A stretch of 48,295 nucleotides of DNA from Actinomycetes bacterium. Its GTDB lineage: Bacteria > Actinomycetota > Thermoleophilia > BMS3ABIN01. Each line of letters opens with the position of its first letter. The stretch's first letter is position 1. The notes beneath the pieces were generated by a model. The model searched no databases. It was not told the DNA's origin and saw only the letters and a program-made list of their open reading frames with translations. The position numbers and the translations under genes were made by a program. This document shows, piece after piece, positions 10,651 to 21,462 of this stretch. Location of the stretch: positions 1 to 48,295 of the forward strand of contig JAJRYJ010000118.1 of assembly GCA_024275795.1 (NCBI GenBank), given 5' to 3'.

Positions 10651-12573
10651 ATGAAACTTCACCATAAACTCTACCTGTTCTTTGTTGCAGTGGTGCTCGT
10701 GCCGTTGCTGGTGGCGACCATCGCCACGGCGGTCATGCTCAAGCGGGCAGGTACCGAGACCTACGAGGCTCGCATCCAGAGCGCCATCACCGCCTCGGCA
10801 GCCCTGATTTCGGAACAGAACGACTCGCTGGCCGCAGACCTGGAGACGGCGGTAGACGATGATTTCACGCTCGCCCTGCTGGACAGTGATTCCAGCGAGG
10901 GTTTCCAGGCGTTTCTGCAGGGATTTGTCGTTTCGAACGGCTTTATCGGGGTCATCGTCACGGACGGCAACGGGGTCGTCCTCGCGGAGACCGGGCTGAC
11001 CGGCGGGGGAGGCGAGCCCCTGATGAAGGCATCGGCAAGCCTGGAAGGCCCCTGGGAGAACGGTCTTGACATCGTGGCCCTCCGGCTGTTCGACGAGGAG
11101 GCGCTGGGCAGGATATTCGACAACCAGGGCCTGCAGTGGGCATTGGTTGACAGCGACGGCGTTGTGACCGCTGGCAGCCTGGGACAGGGCGCGGGCATCA
11201 TGGGCATGCCGGCGGACCCGGCGGCGGACCCCGGCGGCGAGGGGATGCTCACCCTTGATTCTTTCGAGGCGCAGGTGGGAGAGGAGGAGCTGCTCGCCGC
11301 CGTCCTGGCCCTGCCTGAGGAGGCTACCACCAGCCCCGTGTTCCTCGTGTCCGGGATATCGACTTCGGTGACTTCGGCGGCGGCCGACAGCGCCATCTGG
11401 GCAGGCCTGGCTACGATGGCCGCCGTCACTATCCTGGCTGCGGTCCTGGGATGGTTGCTGGCTCGCACCATCACTCGCCCCCTGAGGGAACTGACGGAGA
11501 CCATCGCCGAGGGCGAAGAGGGCGAAGCCGTCGGTGATGATGAGATCGGCGCCATCACTGAGACCTTCGGTTCCATGCAGAAGAGCATGCGCGATTACAT
11601 CTCGGAACTGGAGGAATCCAAGACCCAGCTGCTGCTCGCTCTCTCCTATACCGGGGAGATACTGGGGTCGACGACAGACCGCAATCGCCTGATCAAGACA
11701 ACGGCGGAGGCGGCCCGCCTGGCGACGGGCGCCAGCGGCGTCTGGGTGGAACTGTTCGACACGCAGCATTCGGTCGGGCACAAGCCCATCTCGACCGCTG
11801 TCCCTTACGAATATTTCGGCAACGATCTGGGAAACCAGGCCCGGCGCATGGCCCTGGCCGTGGCCGAAGGGCGTGTCCCCGCCGGCGACATGCAGGTGCT
11901 GAAGAACGGCACGGAGGCTGTCGCCTACCCCCTGCTGCATGACCGCAAGGTGCTGGGTTCACTGCTGGCTGCTTTTGACGAGGAGCATCCTCCCGAGGAA
12001 AGCGCCAACAGGATTCTCGGTTCGCTGGCCGCCCAGGCCGCCAGCGCGGTGGAGAATATCTACTACGGGGAACTGCAGCAGCACATGGCGATCACCGACT
12101 CCATGACCGGCCTCTACAATTTCCGTTATATTTACGACTTCATCGACCTGGAGCTGAGTAAATGCCAGCGTTACGGGCGGACCATGTCCGTCTGCATCAT
12201 GGACCTGGACGATTTCAAATCCGTCAACGACAACTACGGGCACCAGGCAGGCGACGAGCTGCTCAAGGCGGTCGCGGCCGTCTTGAGTGAAGGGGTCAGG
12301 GGGGCGGACATGGTCGCCAGGTACGGCGGCGAGGAGTTCGTGATCGTGCTTCCCGAGACGCATAAGAGGGATGCGATGATGATCGCGGAAAAACTGCGCG
12401 AGGGCATCGCGCGCATCAATCTTCCCGACTATGCAGATGTCAGCACCACCGCCAGCATCGGCGTAGCCAGTTACCAGGAGGATGCACAAGACACGCCGGG
12501 GTTGCTGGGAAAGGCTGATGAAGCACTCTACAAGGCGAAGGCTACGGGCAAGAACCGCAGCGTCTCCGCCTAG
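10651..12573 (+). CDS. Membrane diguanylate cyclase: sensor, HAMP, GAF, GGDEF
   Basis: Makes cyclic di-GMP from two GTP. The layout is helix 1 (about 7-28), an extracytoplasmic sensor of about 215 residues, helix 2 (about 247-270), HAMP (RTITRPLRELTETIAEGEEG), a GAF domain (about 335-470) and a C-terminal GGDEF domain. The active site is intact (RYGGEEFVIVLPET, about residues 557-570). An inhibitory I-site RGAD lies five residues before it, so product feedback is expected. DLDDFKSVNDNYGH completes the metal/GTP site. No EAL or HD-GYP domain is attached. The ATG at 10651 begins a clear signal anchor. It runs towards the histidine-kinase operon on the other strand and may belong to the same regulatory unit. 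Confidence 0.95.
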   Translation: MKLHHKLYLFFVAVVLVPLLVATIATAVMLKRAGTETYEARIQSAITASAALISEQNDSLAADLETAVDDDFTLALLDSDSSEGFQAFLQGFVVSNGFIGVIVTDGNGVVLAETGLTGGGGEPLMKASASLEGPWENGLDIVALRLFDEEALGRIFDNQGLQWALVDSDGVVTAGSLGQGAGIMGMPADPAADPGGEGMLTLDSFEAQVGEEELLAAVLALPEEATTSPVFLVSGISTSVTSAAADSAIWAGLATMAAVTILAAVLGWLLARTITRPLRELTETIAEGEEGEAVGDDEIGAITETFGSMQKSMRDYISELEESKTQLLLALSYTGEILGSTTDRNRLIKTTAEAARLATGASGVWVELFDTQHSVGHKPISTAVPYEYFGNDLGNQARRMALAVAEGRVPAGDMQVLKNGTEAVAYPLLHDRKVLGSLLAAFDEEHPPEESANRILGSLAAQAASAVENIYYGELQQHMAITDSMTGLYNFRYIYDFIDLELSKCQRYGRTMSVCIMDLDDFKSVNDNYGHQAGDELLKAVAAVLSEGVRGADMVARYGGEEFVIVLPETHKRDAMMIAEKLREGIARINLPDYADVSTTASIGVASYQEDAQDTPGLLGKADEALYKAKATGKNRSVSA

Positions 12574-12584
12574 GGGGAACCGGG

Positions 12585-13070
12585 TCAATCATGCCTGTCG
12601 CGGCTGACGGAGTCCCGGCTGTCATGGTCGCGGCTCTCATGGTCGCCGCCGCCGGCGGACATCGGCGCTCCCCGCGGATGAATTGCTTCCCCGGCGCCAC
12701 CGGCCGGCAACACCCCGGCTGAGGACGCCGCCGGGGCCACCTCCCTGGATAGTTGCTGATAACCCGCCGCCGGACTGCCCGCAGGCTCCAGGGAATCGCT
12801 GCCGCCTCCTGCTGTGGGCGGCTGCTGTTCGGGAGCGGGCCGCGGTATGAACAATGAGGGCGAGGGCACGATCAAAGCCACTTCGGGTACGTTGGGCGCA
12901 TGGACCGGCAGCGGCGTCGGCAGGGCTGAACGACCGGCGGAAACGGATATATACAGCGCCGACGCTACCATCAACATGGAGATGACGCCTCCGAGAGCGA
13001 TCGGTATGATCTGTTTTCCCGAGAGGAAACGGCTTATGGGGCCAGGGCTTTTTCCTGTTCCTGCAGGCAT
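12585..13070 (-). CDS. Single-pass membrane protein with Pro-rich and His/Asp/Arg-rich tail
   Basis: No family recognised. The 161-residue frame has a cytoplasmic N-terminus, one hydrophobic helix (about residues 21-43, IIPIALGGVISMLMVASALY), a Pro/Ala/Gly-rich stretch, and an odd C-terminal end of HxSRD-type repeats (DHESRDHDSRDSVSRDRHD) built from near-identical 15-base units. The start ATG has GAGG about 10 bases upstream. It lies 86 bases after the receiver gene on the same strand and could be the last gene of that operon. The coding call rests mainly on the helix and the positive-inside pattern; the low-complexity tail gives little support. Confidence 0.5.
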   Translation of the reverse strand: MPAGTGKSPGPISRFLSGKQIIPIALGGVISMLMVASALYISVSAGRSALPTPLPVHAPNVPEVALIVPSPSLFIPRPAPEQQPPTAGGGSDSLEPAGSPAAGYQQLSREVAPAASSAGVLPAGGAGEAIHPRGAPMSAGGGDHESRDHDSRDSVSRDRHD

Positions 13071-13156
13071 GGTCAGCCTCGCTGGAAGATTCGCAGTTTA
13101 TACACCTATCCTACATTGCTTCGGGGCTGACCGGAAGGGTATTACGGGGTGTTGCC

Positions 13157-13525
13157 TCAGCCGGTAATATACTTGTCAACCATCTCCGCCAGTTTCCACG
13201 TGTTTATCGGCTTGGCGATATATCCCTCGCAGCCGGAGGCCTTGATGCGCTCCTCGTCTCCCAGCATGGCGTGGGCGGTGATGGCCACGATCGGCACGTC
13301 TGCGGTCCCGGCGTCCCCCTTGAGGATCCTGGTCGCTTTCAGTCCGTCCATGCCGGGCAGCTGTATGTCCATCAGGATGAGATCGGGCCTTTCTTCCCTC
13401 ACCGACTTGATAGCCTCCTCCGCAGTGGCTGCGGTGCGCACCGCGAAGCCGTCACGCTCGAGCACGAACTCCGCCAGCCGGGAATTCATGCGGTTATCCT
13501 CGACTATCAGGACTGTCTTCTTCAT
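13157..13525 (-). CDS. Single-domain response regulator (CheY/DivK-like)
   Basis: A stand-alone receiver domain of 122 residues. The acidic pocket is E9/D10 in VLIVEDNRMN, the phospho-acceptor is D53 in LILMDIQLPGMDG, the conserved Thr/Ala lies in PIVAITAHAM, and the Lys in GYIAKPIN. There is no output domain, so it probably acts by protein-protein contact or as a phosphorelay shuttle. It starts 9 bases after the hybrid kinase stop and is almost certainly cotranscribed with it, which makes that kinase its likely phosphate donor. Confidence 0.93.
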   Translation of the reverse strand: MKKTVLIVEDNRMNSRLAEFVLERDGFAVRTAATAEEAIKSVREERPDLILMDIQLPGMDGLKATRILKGDAGTADVPIVAITAHAMLGDEERIKASGCEGYIAKPINTWKLAEMVDKYITG

Positions 13526-13534
13526 CAGGTTACC

Positions 13535-16390
13535 TCATGTGACGACATGAATCGTGTCTTCACCGGCCTTGCCCGTTCTCTCCAGCGCCTGTTCCAGCAT
13601 CAGCGCAAGCCGGTCGGCGCTGACAGCGCCGTTGGGGGAATCGGCGACGGCGGCGCTCACGGTTATATTAACACGTATCCCTTCTTCATCAAAAAACTCC
13701 TGCTCGTGCACGATATCGATTACCTTGGCTGCGACAGCCTGTCCCGCGTCCCTGGGCGTCTCGGGGAGCAGGATGGCGAAGCGGTTGCTGTCATAGCGCG
13801 CCAGCTGGTCGGCGGCCCGCACGTTGCTCCTGAGCACGCCGGCGATGTTGTTGATGATACCTGCACGTGAGGGTGGCTTGGCTGAGCCGCTTTCAAACTC
13901 GAGCAGGATCACGGACATATCCAGTGAATACCTCTCGGCCCGGCCCACTTCCTCTGCCAGCCGCTTCCCGAAATAACGCCGGTTGAAGAGGTTCGTCCCG
14001 CTGTCTATCAACAGGGCGCGCCCGGGCTGCAGTTTCTCCAGCCGGAATATCTCCTCCATCAGTTGCTCGCGGCCGCCGCCACCCTTGACGACGACCTTCT
14101 GCACGTTCTTCTCGAGGAACTCCATTTCCTTCTCGCGCAGGTGCTTGCTTGTGGTGACTACTATGGGCGTGTCGATCGTCAGCGGGTGCCTTCGCAGCGA
14201 CGAGATCACATCGTAGCAGCTGACCACGGGGATCATCAGGTCAAGAATGACGATATCGGGGCTCATCTCCAGCGCCTTGTCGATCGCCTGCCTGCCGTCG
14301 TGTACCTGCAGGACACCGAAACCCTGGCGCACGAGTATCTCGCTTGTGGCGTTTGCGGCATCGCTGTCACTGTCGGCGATCAGCACCTGGGGCTGGGAGC
14401 GCTTCCCGGGCAGGGCGCTCTGCAGCTGTTTGAGCTTTTCCAGAAGGTGGTTGCGGCTGAGCGGCTTGATGCAGTAGTCGGCCGCCCCCAGGGCGAAGCC
14501 CAGCTCCGGGTTATCGAGGGCCGAGCAGACGATCACGCCTACATCCGCCATATCCGGGTCGGACTTGAGGTCGTGCAGCACCTGCCAGCCATCCTTCTTC
14601 GGCAGCATGATATCCAGGCAGATGGCAAAGGGATGGTTCTCCCTGGCCTTCTCGAGGGCTTCGACGCCGTCCGCTGCGAAATCCACCAGGTAGCCCTCGT
14701 GTGAGAGCCAGACGCCGATGAGGTCCGCCGTGGCTTCGTCGTCTTCGACCACCAGTATGCTCGGGGCCCCGATTGACAGTTCGGCGGCGCCCGCGCCGAC
14801 TGCCGCCGCCTCAGTGCCGGTGGCGGCCGCCGACTGCCCGCCGTCGGCCTCCCCGTCTTCAGGCGCAGAGATTGCGGCGGCCTGCGCTTCCTGCCTCTGT
14901 GATTGCGGCAGCGGTAAAGTGAAGAAGAACGTGCTGCCGGTGCCGACGTCGCTCTCGACCCAGATCTGCCCGCTCTGCATCTCGACAAACTTCCTGGTCA
15001 GGGCCAGTCCCAGGCCCGTGCCTTCGAACTGCCTCGAGGTGGAACCGTCCACCTGGTGGAATTCGGAGAATATACGCTCCTGGTCTGCGGGCGAGATGCC
15101 GATACCCGTGTCCGTCACGCTGAAACGGGCCATGGCTCCCATCACAGCGGCGGAGACGCTTACGGACCCGCCTTCCGGCGTGAACTTGATGGCGTTCCCC
15201 AGAAGGTTGTACATGATCTGCTTGAACTTTCCGACATCGGCGTAAACCGTGGATAGCCGCTCGGATACCTGCACGGAGAGTTCGAGCTTCTTCTTGGTAG
15301 CCAGGGGTTGCATGGTCGCGGCGACCTCCTTGAGCGCCGTTCCCACGTGGAACTCTTCCGGCGACATCTGCATCTGCCCGGCCTCCACCTTCGCCAGGTC
15401 GAGCACATCGTTTATCAGCTCCAGCAGGTGGTAGCCGCTGGTAACGATGTTCTCACAGAACTCCTTGCGGTCGCTGTCGTCAAGCTTCTCCGGGGGTGTG
15501 TCCTTGAGCACCTCGGAGAAACCGATGATCACGTTCAGCGGCGTCCGGAGCTCATGGCTCATGTTGGCGAGGAACTCCGATTTCATGCGGCTGACCTGTT
15601 CCAGCTCCCGGTTGGCCGCCTCGAGCCGGCTCGTATGCCGCTCGACCTCGTCAAGCATCTCGTTGAAGGCGATGGATACGGCCCCGATCTCGTCATTGGG
15701 CGCGTCCACGCTGACGCGCGTGGAGTAGTCGCCCTCGATGATCTGCTCCGAGGCATCCGTAAGGCGGGAAAGCGGCCGCAGGACCGAACGGCGCAACATC
15801 AGCACCAGTGTCGCGCTCACCAGGATGAAGGTCAAACCTCCAACAAGCAGAAGTATCTGTTCGCTCCTGGCGATGCTCTCATCCAGGTATTCCGTGCTGA
15901 TATCGACGCTGATGGCGCCCAGGTAGTTCTGGGCGTTGGGCGGGGAGGCGATGCTGCCATGGCACTGCAGGCACTGCTCCTTGGCCTCGATCGGCGTTAC
16001 CAGCGTCAGGTGGTCATCAGCGAATTCGCTCAGGAAGGGCTGTTCGCTGCTGCCTGAGAGCAGGTCACGCGAATCGCTGCTGGTAGCCGTGTCGATAGCC
16101 GCGCTGTTCGTTGAGGCCCAGATGCTCCCCTGGGGTGAGATGACGTCGATCTCGTTGATGGAGTCGTTCTGGCTGAGGTCGTCGAGGGTCTGCTGCACAT
16201 GGCTGCGGTCCTCGTTGAGCATGTCCTGTTCCAGCCCGTTGAGAATCGAGGCCGAGAGCGCCCGCGCCGCCTCCTCGAACTGGTGGGTGCTGGCCTGTTT
16301 CTGGACGACGATTATCGCTACCGAGCCCACAAGGCCCACCAGCAGGATAATGATCACCACATACAGGGGGATCTTGTTCTGCAGTTTCAC
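13535..16390 (-). CDS. Hybrid histidine kinase with c-type haem sensor, two receivers and degenerate GGDEF
   Basis: A 951-residue membrane kinase. After helix 1 (about 8-30) an extracytoplasmic domain carries EQCLQCHGS (about residues 137-145), a CxxCH c-type haem motif in a Tll0287/DUF3365-like setting. Helix 2 (about 178-198) leads to HAMP, then HisKA with MSHELRTPLNVIIGFSEVL (His near 278) and a HATPase with NLLGNAIKFTPEGG, DTGIGIS and GTGLGLALT. Two receiver domains follow (phospho-Asp in CLDIMLPKKDGW near 593 and in ILDLMIPVVSCYDV near 716). The C-terminal ~170 residues have a GGDEF fold, but the signature reads YDSNRFAILLPET, so cyclase activity is not expected. The start is GTG at 16390 with a weak ribosome-binding site. 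The sensor probably reads redox state or a haem ligand (inference). Confidence 0.93.
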   Translation of the reverse strand: MKLQNKIPLYVVIIILLVGLVGSVAIIVVQKQASTHQFEEAARALSASILNGLEQDMLNEDRSHVQQTLDDLSQNDSINEIDVISPQGSIWASTNSAAIDTATSSDSRDLLSGSSEQPFLSEFADDHLTLVTPIEAKEQCLQCHGSIASPPNAQNYLGAISVDISTEYLDESIARSEQILLLVGGLTFILVSATLVLMLRRSVLRPLSRLTDASEQIIEGDYSTRVSVDAPNDEIGAVSIAFNEMLDEVERHTSRLEAANRELEQVSRMKSEFLANMSHELRTPLNVIIGFSEVLKDTPPEKLDDSDRKEFCENIVTSGYHLLELINDVLDLAKVEAGQMQMSPEEFHVGTALKEVAATMQPLATKKKLELSVQVSERLSTVYADVGKFKQIMYNLLGNAIKFTPEGGSVSVSAAVMGAMARFSVTDTGIGISPADQERIFSEFHQVDGSTSRQFEGTGLGLALTRKFVEMQSGQIWVESDVGTGSTFFFTLPLPQSQRQEAQAAAISAPEDGEADGGQSAAATGTEAAAVGAGAAELSIGAPSILVVEDDEATADLIGVWLSHEGYLVDFAADGVEALEKARENHPFAICLDIMLPKKDGWQVLHDLKSDPDMADVGVIVCSALDNPELGFALGAADYCIKPLSRNHLLEKLKQLQSALPGKRSQPQVLIADSDSDAANATSEILVRQGFGVLQVHDGRQAIDKALEMSPDIVILDLMIPVVSCYDVISSLRRHPLTIDTPIVVTTSKHLREKEMEFLEKNVQKVVVKGGGGREQLMEEIFRLEKLQPGRALLIDSGTNLFNRRYFGKRLAEEVGRAERYSLDMSVILLEFESGSAKPPSRAGIINNIAGVLRSNVRAADQLARYDSNRFAILLPETPRDAGQAVAAKVIDIVHEQEFFDEEGIRVNITVSAAVADSPNGAVSADRLALMLEQALERTGKAGEDTIHVVT

Positions 16391-16457
16391 GTAGAATCGC
16401 TTTCAGGATGTCCGTATTATTACGTGTCTAAGCCTTATCGGCCGCTGGGGGAATAAT

Positions 16458-16507
16458 TTGACAAGGTGAAAACGCCTCTGAAAAATAGCGCTCAAGGTTA
16501 TGATAAT
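16458..16507 (+). promoter_or_regulatory. AT-rich promoter region of the ilv-ser operon
   Basis: The region between the divergent kinase and ilvD genes holds TATGAT/GATAAT-type -10 candidates at 16499-16507 with a weak -35 (CTGAAA, 16478-16483). A perfect TTGACA at 16458-16463 lacks a good -10 at 17 bases. The operon must start here because no plus-strand gene precedes ilvD for nearly 4 kb. The exact promoter cannot be fixed by eye. Confidence 0.5.
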
Positions 16508-16516
16508 ATAGATTTT

Positions 16517-16538
16517 ACCCGCTTGTCACGGGTTTTTT
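16517..16538 (+). terminator. Small terminator-like hairpin in the ilvD leader
   Basis: ACCCG and CGGGT form a 5-bp stem with a 7-base loop, directly followed by six T residues. It lies downstream of the candidate -10 elements and ends only 3 bases before the GTG that opens the ilvD frame. This could attenuate the operon, but the stem is short and no leader peptide fits before it. Confidence 0.4.
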
Positions 16539-16541
16539 ACT

Positions 16542-18242
16542 GTGTTGGATCAAGGATTGAATCGGCTGGTTGCTATGGGTCTGCCAAGCGATGAGATAAA
16601 AAAGGGAATCACCAGGGCGCCCCATCGCTCGCTGTTGAGGGCGCTGGGCCTGGGTGCGGAAGATATGGGGCTGCCCTTCATCGGCGTGGTCAACTCCTTC
16701 AACGAGATAGTCCCCGGGCACATGCACCTGCGCTCGGTGGCGGAGGCGGTCAAGAACGGCATCCGCGCCGCCGGCGGTGTGCCCTTCGAGTTCGGCGGCA
16801 TCGGCGTCTGCGACGGCATCGCCATGAACCACGAGGGCATGCGTTTCTCGCTGGCCAGCCGCGAGCTGGTGGCCGACGAGGTGGAAGTGATGGCGAGGGC
16901 GCACGCCTTTGACGGGTTGGTGCTGATTCCCAACTGCGACAAGATCATCCCGGGCATGATGATGGCTGCCCTCAGGCTTGATATCCCCGCCATCGTCGTC
17001 AGCGGCGGGCCGATGATGGCCGGCGAGCTGGATGGCGAGAAGGTGGACCTGCACGATGTTTTCGAGGCGGTCGGAGCCGGCCTTACGGGCAAGGTGGACG
17101 AGGAACGCATCGGGCGCCTCGAGGAATGCGCCTGCCCCGGGTGCGGTTCCTGCGCCGGGCTGTTCACGGCCAACTCGATGAACTGCCTGACGGAGGCGCT
17201 GGGGCTGGCCCTGCCGGGCAACGGCACCATCCCCGCCATTGACGAAGGTCGGCTGAAGCTGGCGGAGCGGACCGGCAGGCGCGCCGTCGAGCTCGTCAAT
17301 GCCGGCGGTCCCCGGCCCCGCGAGATAGTCGATGAACGGGCCATCGGCAACGCCCTGGCGGTGGACTCGTCCATGGGCTGTTCCACAAATACCGTACTGC
17401 ATCTCGCGGCCATCGCCTTCGAGGCCGGTGTCGGCTTTGAGCTTTCGCGGGTCAACGAAGTCACGGCCGCGACGCCCCACCTGTGCTCGCTGAGCCCGGC
17501 GGGGACCTATCACATGGAGGACCTGCACAGGGCCGGCGGCGTGCAGGCGCTGATGAAGACCCTGCTCGACGGCGGCAGGCTGGACGGCGCCGCCGCCAGT
17601 ATCGCCGGCGGCAGCATCGCCGACACCGTCTCCGAAGCGACGGTGTCTGATGCCGATGTCATCAGGCCGCTGGACAATGCCTATCATGAGACCGGTGGCC
17701 TGGCCGTGCTCTTCGGCAACCTGGCCCCCGACGGTTCCGTGGTCAAGGAATCGGCCGTAGCCCCCGACATGCTGCAGCATGTCGGCCGGGCGCTGGTGTT
17801 CGAGTCGGAGCCGGACCTGGTGGAAGCGCTGGAGAAGGGCGCCATCGAGCCTGGCAGCGTCATTGTCATCAGGTACCAGGGCCCCAGGGGCGGACCGGGG
17901 ATGCCGGAGATGCTGACGCCGACGGCCGCCATCGCCGGGGCGGGACTGGACCGGCAGGTGGCGTTGATCACGGACGGGCGTTTCTCGGGGGCGACCCGGG
18001 GGGCCAGCATCGGTCATGTGGCTCCGGAGGCTTTCATCGGCGGGCCGATCGCCCTGGTGACGGACGGGGATGAGATCGAGATCGACATCCCGGGCCGAAA
18101 ACTGCAGCTGAGCGTCGATGAAGCGGAGCTGGAGCGCCGCCGGCAGTCACTGCAGCCGCGTGAACCGCGTTACAAAACCGGCTTCCTGTCAAGGTATGTT
18201 AAGCTAGTTCATGGCGCCGACAGCGGCGCTGTTGTCTGGTAG
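16542..18242 (+). CDS. ilvD: Dihydroxy-acid dehydratase
   Basis: Dehydrates 2,3-dihydroxy-isovalerate and its methylvalerate homologue to the 2-oxo acids, the third common step of isoleucine/valine synthesis; an iron-sulfur enzyme. Visible motifs are [18 protein letters not shown] (the IVPGH type seen in archaeal and clostridial enzymes, without the extra Cys of the E. coli type), [30 protein letters not shown] and [17 protein letters not shown]. The frame opens at GTG 16542, but homologues begin near ATG 16575 ([11 protein letters not shown]), and the only purine-rich site (AAGGA, 16552-16556) fits neither well, so the start is uncertain. It is the first gene of a six-gene operon; ilvB follows after 19 bases. 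Confidence 0.95.
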   Translation: MLDQGLNRLVAMGLPSDEIKKGITRAPHRSLLRALGLGAEDMGLPFIGVVNSFNEIVPGHMHLRSVAEAVKNGIRAAGGVPFEFGGIGVCDGIAMNHEGMRFSLASRELVADEVEVMARAHAFDGLVLIPNCDKIIPGMMMAALRLDIPAIVVSGGPMMAGELDGEKVDLHDVFEAVGAGLTGKVDEERIGRLEECACPGCGSCAGLFTANSMNCLTEALGLALPGNGTIPAIDEGRLKLAERTGRRAVELVNAGGPRPREIVDERAIGNALAVDSSMGCSTNTVLHLAAIAFEAGVGFELSRVNEVTAATPHLCSLSPAGTYHMEDLHRAGGVQALMKTLLDGGRLDGAAASIAGGSIADTVSEATVSDADVIRPLDNAYHETGGLAVLFGNLAPDGSVVKESAVAPDMLQHVGRALVFESEPDLVEALEKGAIEPGSVIVIRYQGPRGGPGMPEMLTPTAAIAGAGLDRQVALITDGRFSGATRGASIGHVAPEAFIGGPIALVTDGDEIEIDIPGRKLQLSVDEAELERRRQSLQPREPRYKTGFLSRYVKLVHGADSGAVVW

Positions 18243-18261
18243 GTTTTTCAAAGGACGAGAG

Positions 18262-19946
<1,685 letters not shown>

Positions 19947-19950
<4 letters not shown>

Positions 19951-20426
19951 AACACACGCTGTCAGTACTGGTGGAGAACAAGCCGGGCGTACTCTCGCGC
20001 ATCGCCGGCCTCTTCTCGCGCCGCGGCTTCAACATCGACAGCCTGGCCGTGGGGGTCACGGATGACCCTGACATCTCGCGCATGACCATCACAGTCGACG
20101 GCAAGGAGCAACCGATCGAGCAGGTTACCAAGCAGCTGCACAAGCTGATCAATGTCATCAAGATAACCGACCTGGACCCCCATAACACCGTGGCGCGCGA
20201 GCTGGCGCTGATCAAGGTGAAGTCGGCGGCCCGTAACCGGGGCGAGATCATGCAGGTGGCGGAGATATTCAGGGCCAACATCCTCGACGTGGCCAGGAAC
20301 ACCATGACGCTGGAGATCACCGGTACCACCGAGAAGATCGACGCCCTGGAGAAGCTGCTGGAACCCCACGGGGTCGTCGAGGTCGTCCGCACCGGCCGCA
20401 TAGCGATCGAGCGCAGCGAGAAATAG
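19947..20426 (+). CDS. ilvN: Acetolactate synthase regulatory subunit
   Basis: A 159-residue small subunit that activates IlvB and confers valine feedback. The N-terminal ACT domain starts at once (HTLSVLVENKPGVLSRIAGLFSRRGFNIDSL is the typical opening, here residues 2-32), followed by the second ACT-like half with the LLEPHGVVEVVRTGRIAI end seen in full-length IlvN/IlvH proteins. The start is GTG at 19947 overlapping the ilvB stop. ilvC follows after 21 bases. Confidence 0.95.
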
Positions 20427-20447
20427 GACAAGGACTGAAGGAGAGCG

Positions 20448-21455
20448 ATGTATTACGAAGACGATGCCAATCTCGATTTCATCAAGGACAAGACCGTCGC
20501 CGTCATCGGCTACGGTAGCCAGGGACATGCCCATTCGCTGAACCTGCAGGATTCGGGGATAGACGTGGTTGTCGGTCTGCGCCCCCAGAGCGCCAGCGTC
20601 GCCCAGGCCGAGGCGGCCGGACTGAAGGTATTGCCGGTCTCCGAGGCGGCCACGGCGGCGGATATCATCATGATCCTCACCCCCGATCATTCCCAGGGGC
20701 AGACATACAAGGATGAGATCGCTCCGGGGCTGGAGGCGGGCAACGTGCTGATGTTCGCCCATGGGTTCAACATCCATTTCAACCAGATCGTCCCTCCCGA
20801 GGACATCGACGTCATCATGGTAGCGCCCAAAGGACCGGGGCACCTGGTGCGCCGGCAGTATACGGAGGGCCGCGGCGTCCCCTGCCTGCTGGCCGTCTAC
20901 CAGGACGCCAGCGGCAAGGCCAAGGATATCGGCCTCGCCTACGCCAAGGGCATCGGCGGCACCCGCGCCGGCGTCATCGAGACCACCTTCGCCGAGGAGA
21001 CGGAGACGGACCTCTTCGGCGAGCAGGTCGTGCTCTGCGGCGGCACCAGCGAGCTGATCCGCGCCGGCTTCGAGACCCTGGTGGACGCCGGCTACCAGCC
21101 GGAGATCGCCTATTTCGAATGCCTGCACGAGCTGAAGCTGATCGTCGACCTCATCTACGAGAAGGGCATCACGGGTATGCGCTACAGCATCTCCGACACG
21201 GCTGAGTACGGCGACATGACCCGTGGCAAGCGCATCATCACCGACGAGACCCGCAGGGAGATGCGCAAGATACTCAAGGAGATACAGGACGGCGAATTCG
21301 CCCAGGAATGGATCCTGGAGAACAAGGCCGGCCGCCCCGAGTTCAGCGCCATGCAGAAACGCGAGGCCTCGCACCAGATCGAGATCGTCGGCAAGGAGTT
21401 GCGGCGCATGATGGACTGGATTGATGCGGAAGGCCTGGACGGGGAGGAGATCTAG
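20448..21455 (+). CDS. ilvC: Ketol-acid reductoisomerase, class I
   Basis: Isomerises and reduces 2-acetolactate with NAD(P)H and Mg2+. A Rossmann motif ([17 protein letters not shown]) and nucleotide-specificity loop ([11 protein letters not shown]) are followed by [14 protein letters not shown] and the knotted C-terminal domain with [25 protein letters not shown] and ISDTAEYG. At 335 residues it is a normal short-form enzyme. The specificity loop has no acidic residue after the second strand, so NADPH is the likely cofactor (inference). The ATG at 20448 is behind GAAGGAGAG. It lies inside the ilvD-serA operon. Confidence 0.96.
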   Translation: MYYEDDANLDFIKDKTVAVIGYGSQGHAHSLNLQDSGIDVVVGLRPQSASVAQAEAAGLKVLPVSEAATAADIIMILTPDHSQGQTYKDEIAPGLEAGNVLMFAHGFNIHFNQIVPPEDIDVIMVAPKGPGHLVRRQYTEGRGVPCLLAVYQDASGKAKDIGLAYAKGIGGTRAGVIETTFAEETETDLFGEQVVLCGGTSELIRAGFETLVDAGYQPEIAYFECLHELKLIVDLIYEKGITGMRYSISDTAEYGDMTRGKRIITDETRREMRKILKEIQDGEFAQEWILENKAGRPEFSAMQKREASHQIEIVGKELRRMMDWIDAEGLDGEEI

Positions 21456-21462
21456 GGCCGGC

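Noticed and set aside
10285..11940. 551-codon minus-strand frame
   Set aside because: Antisense to the diguanylate cyclase and the end of the UbiB-family gene; no recognisable domain.
16458..16486. TTGACA at 16458 as the main ilvD promoter
   Set aside because: At 17-base spacing the -10 would be AAAAAT, a poor match; the TATGAT/GATAAT cluster further on is a better candidate.
16515..18017. 500-codon minus-strand frame
   Set aside because: Shadow of ilvD, which is unmistakable on the plus strand.
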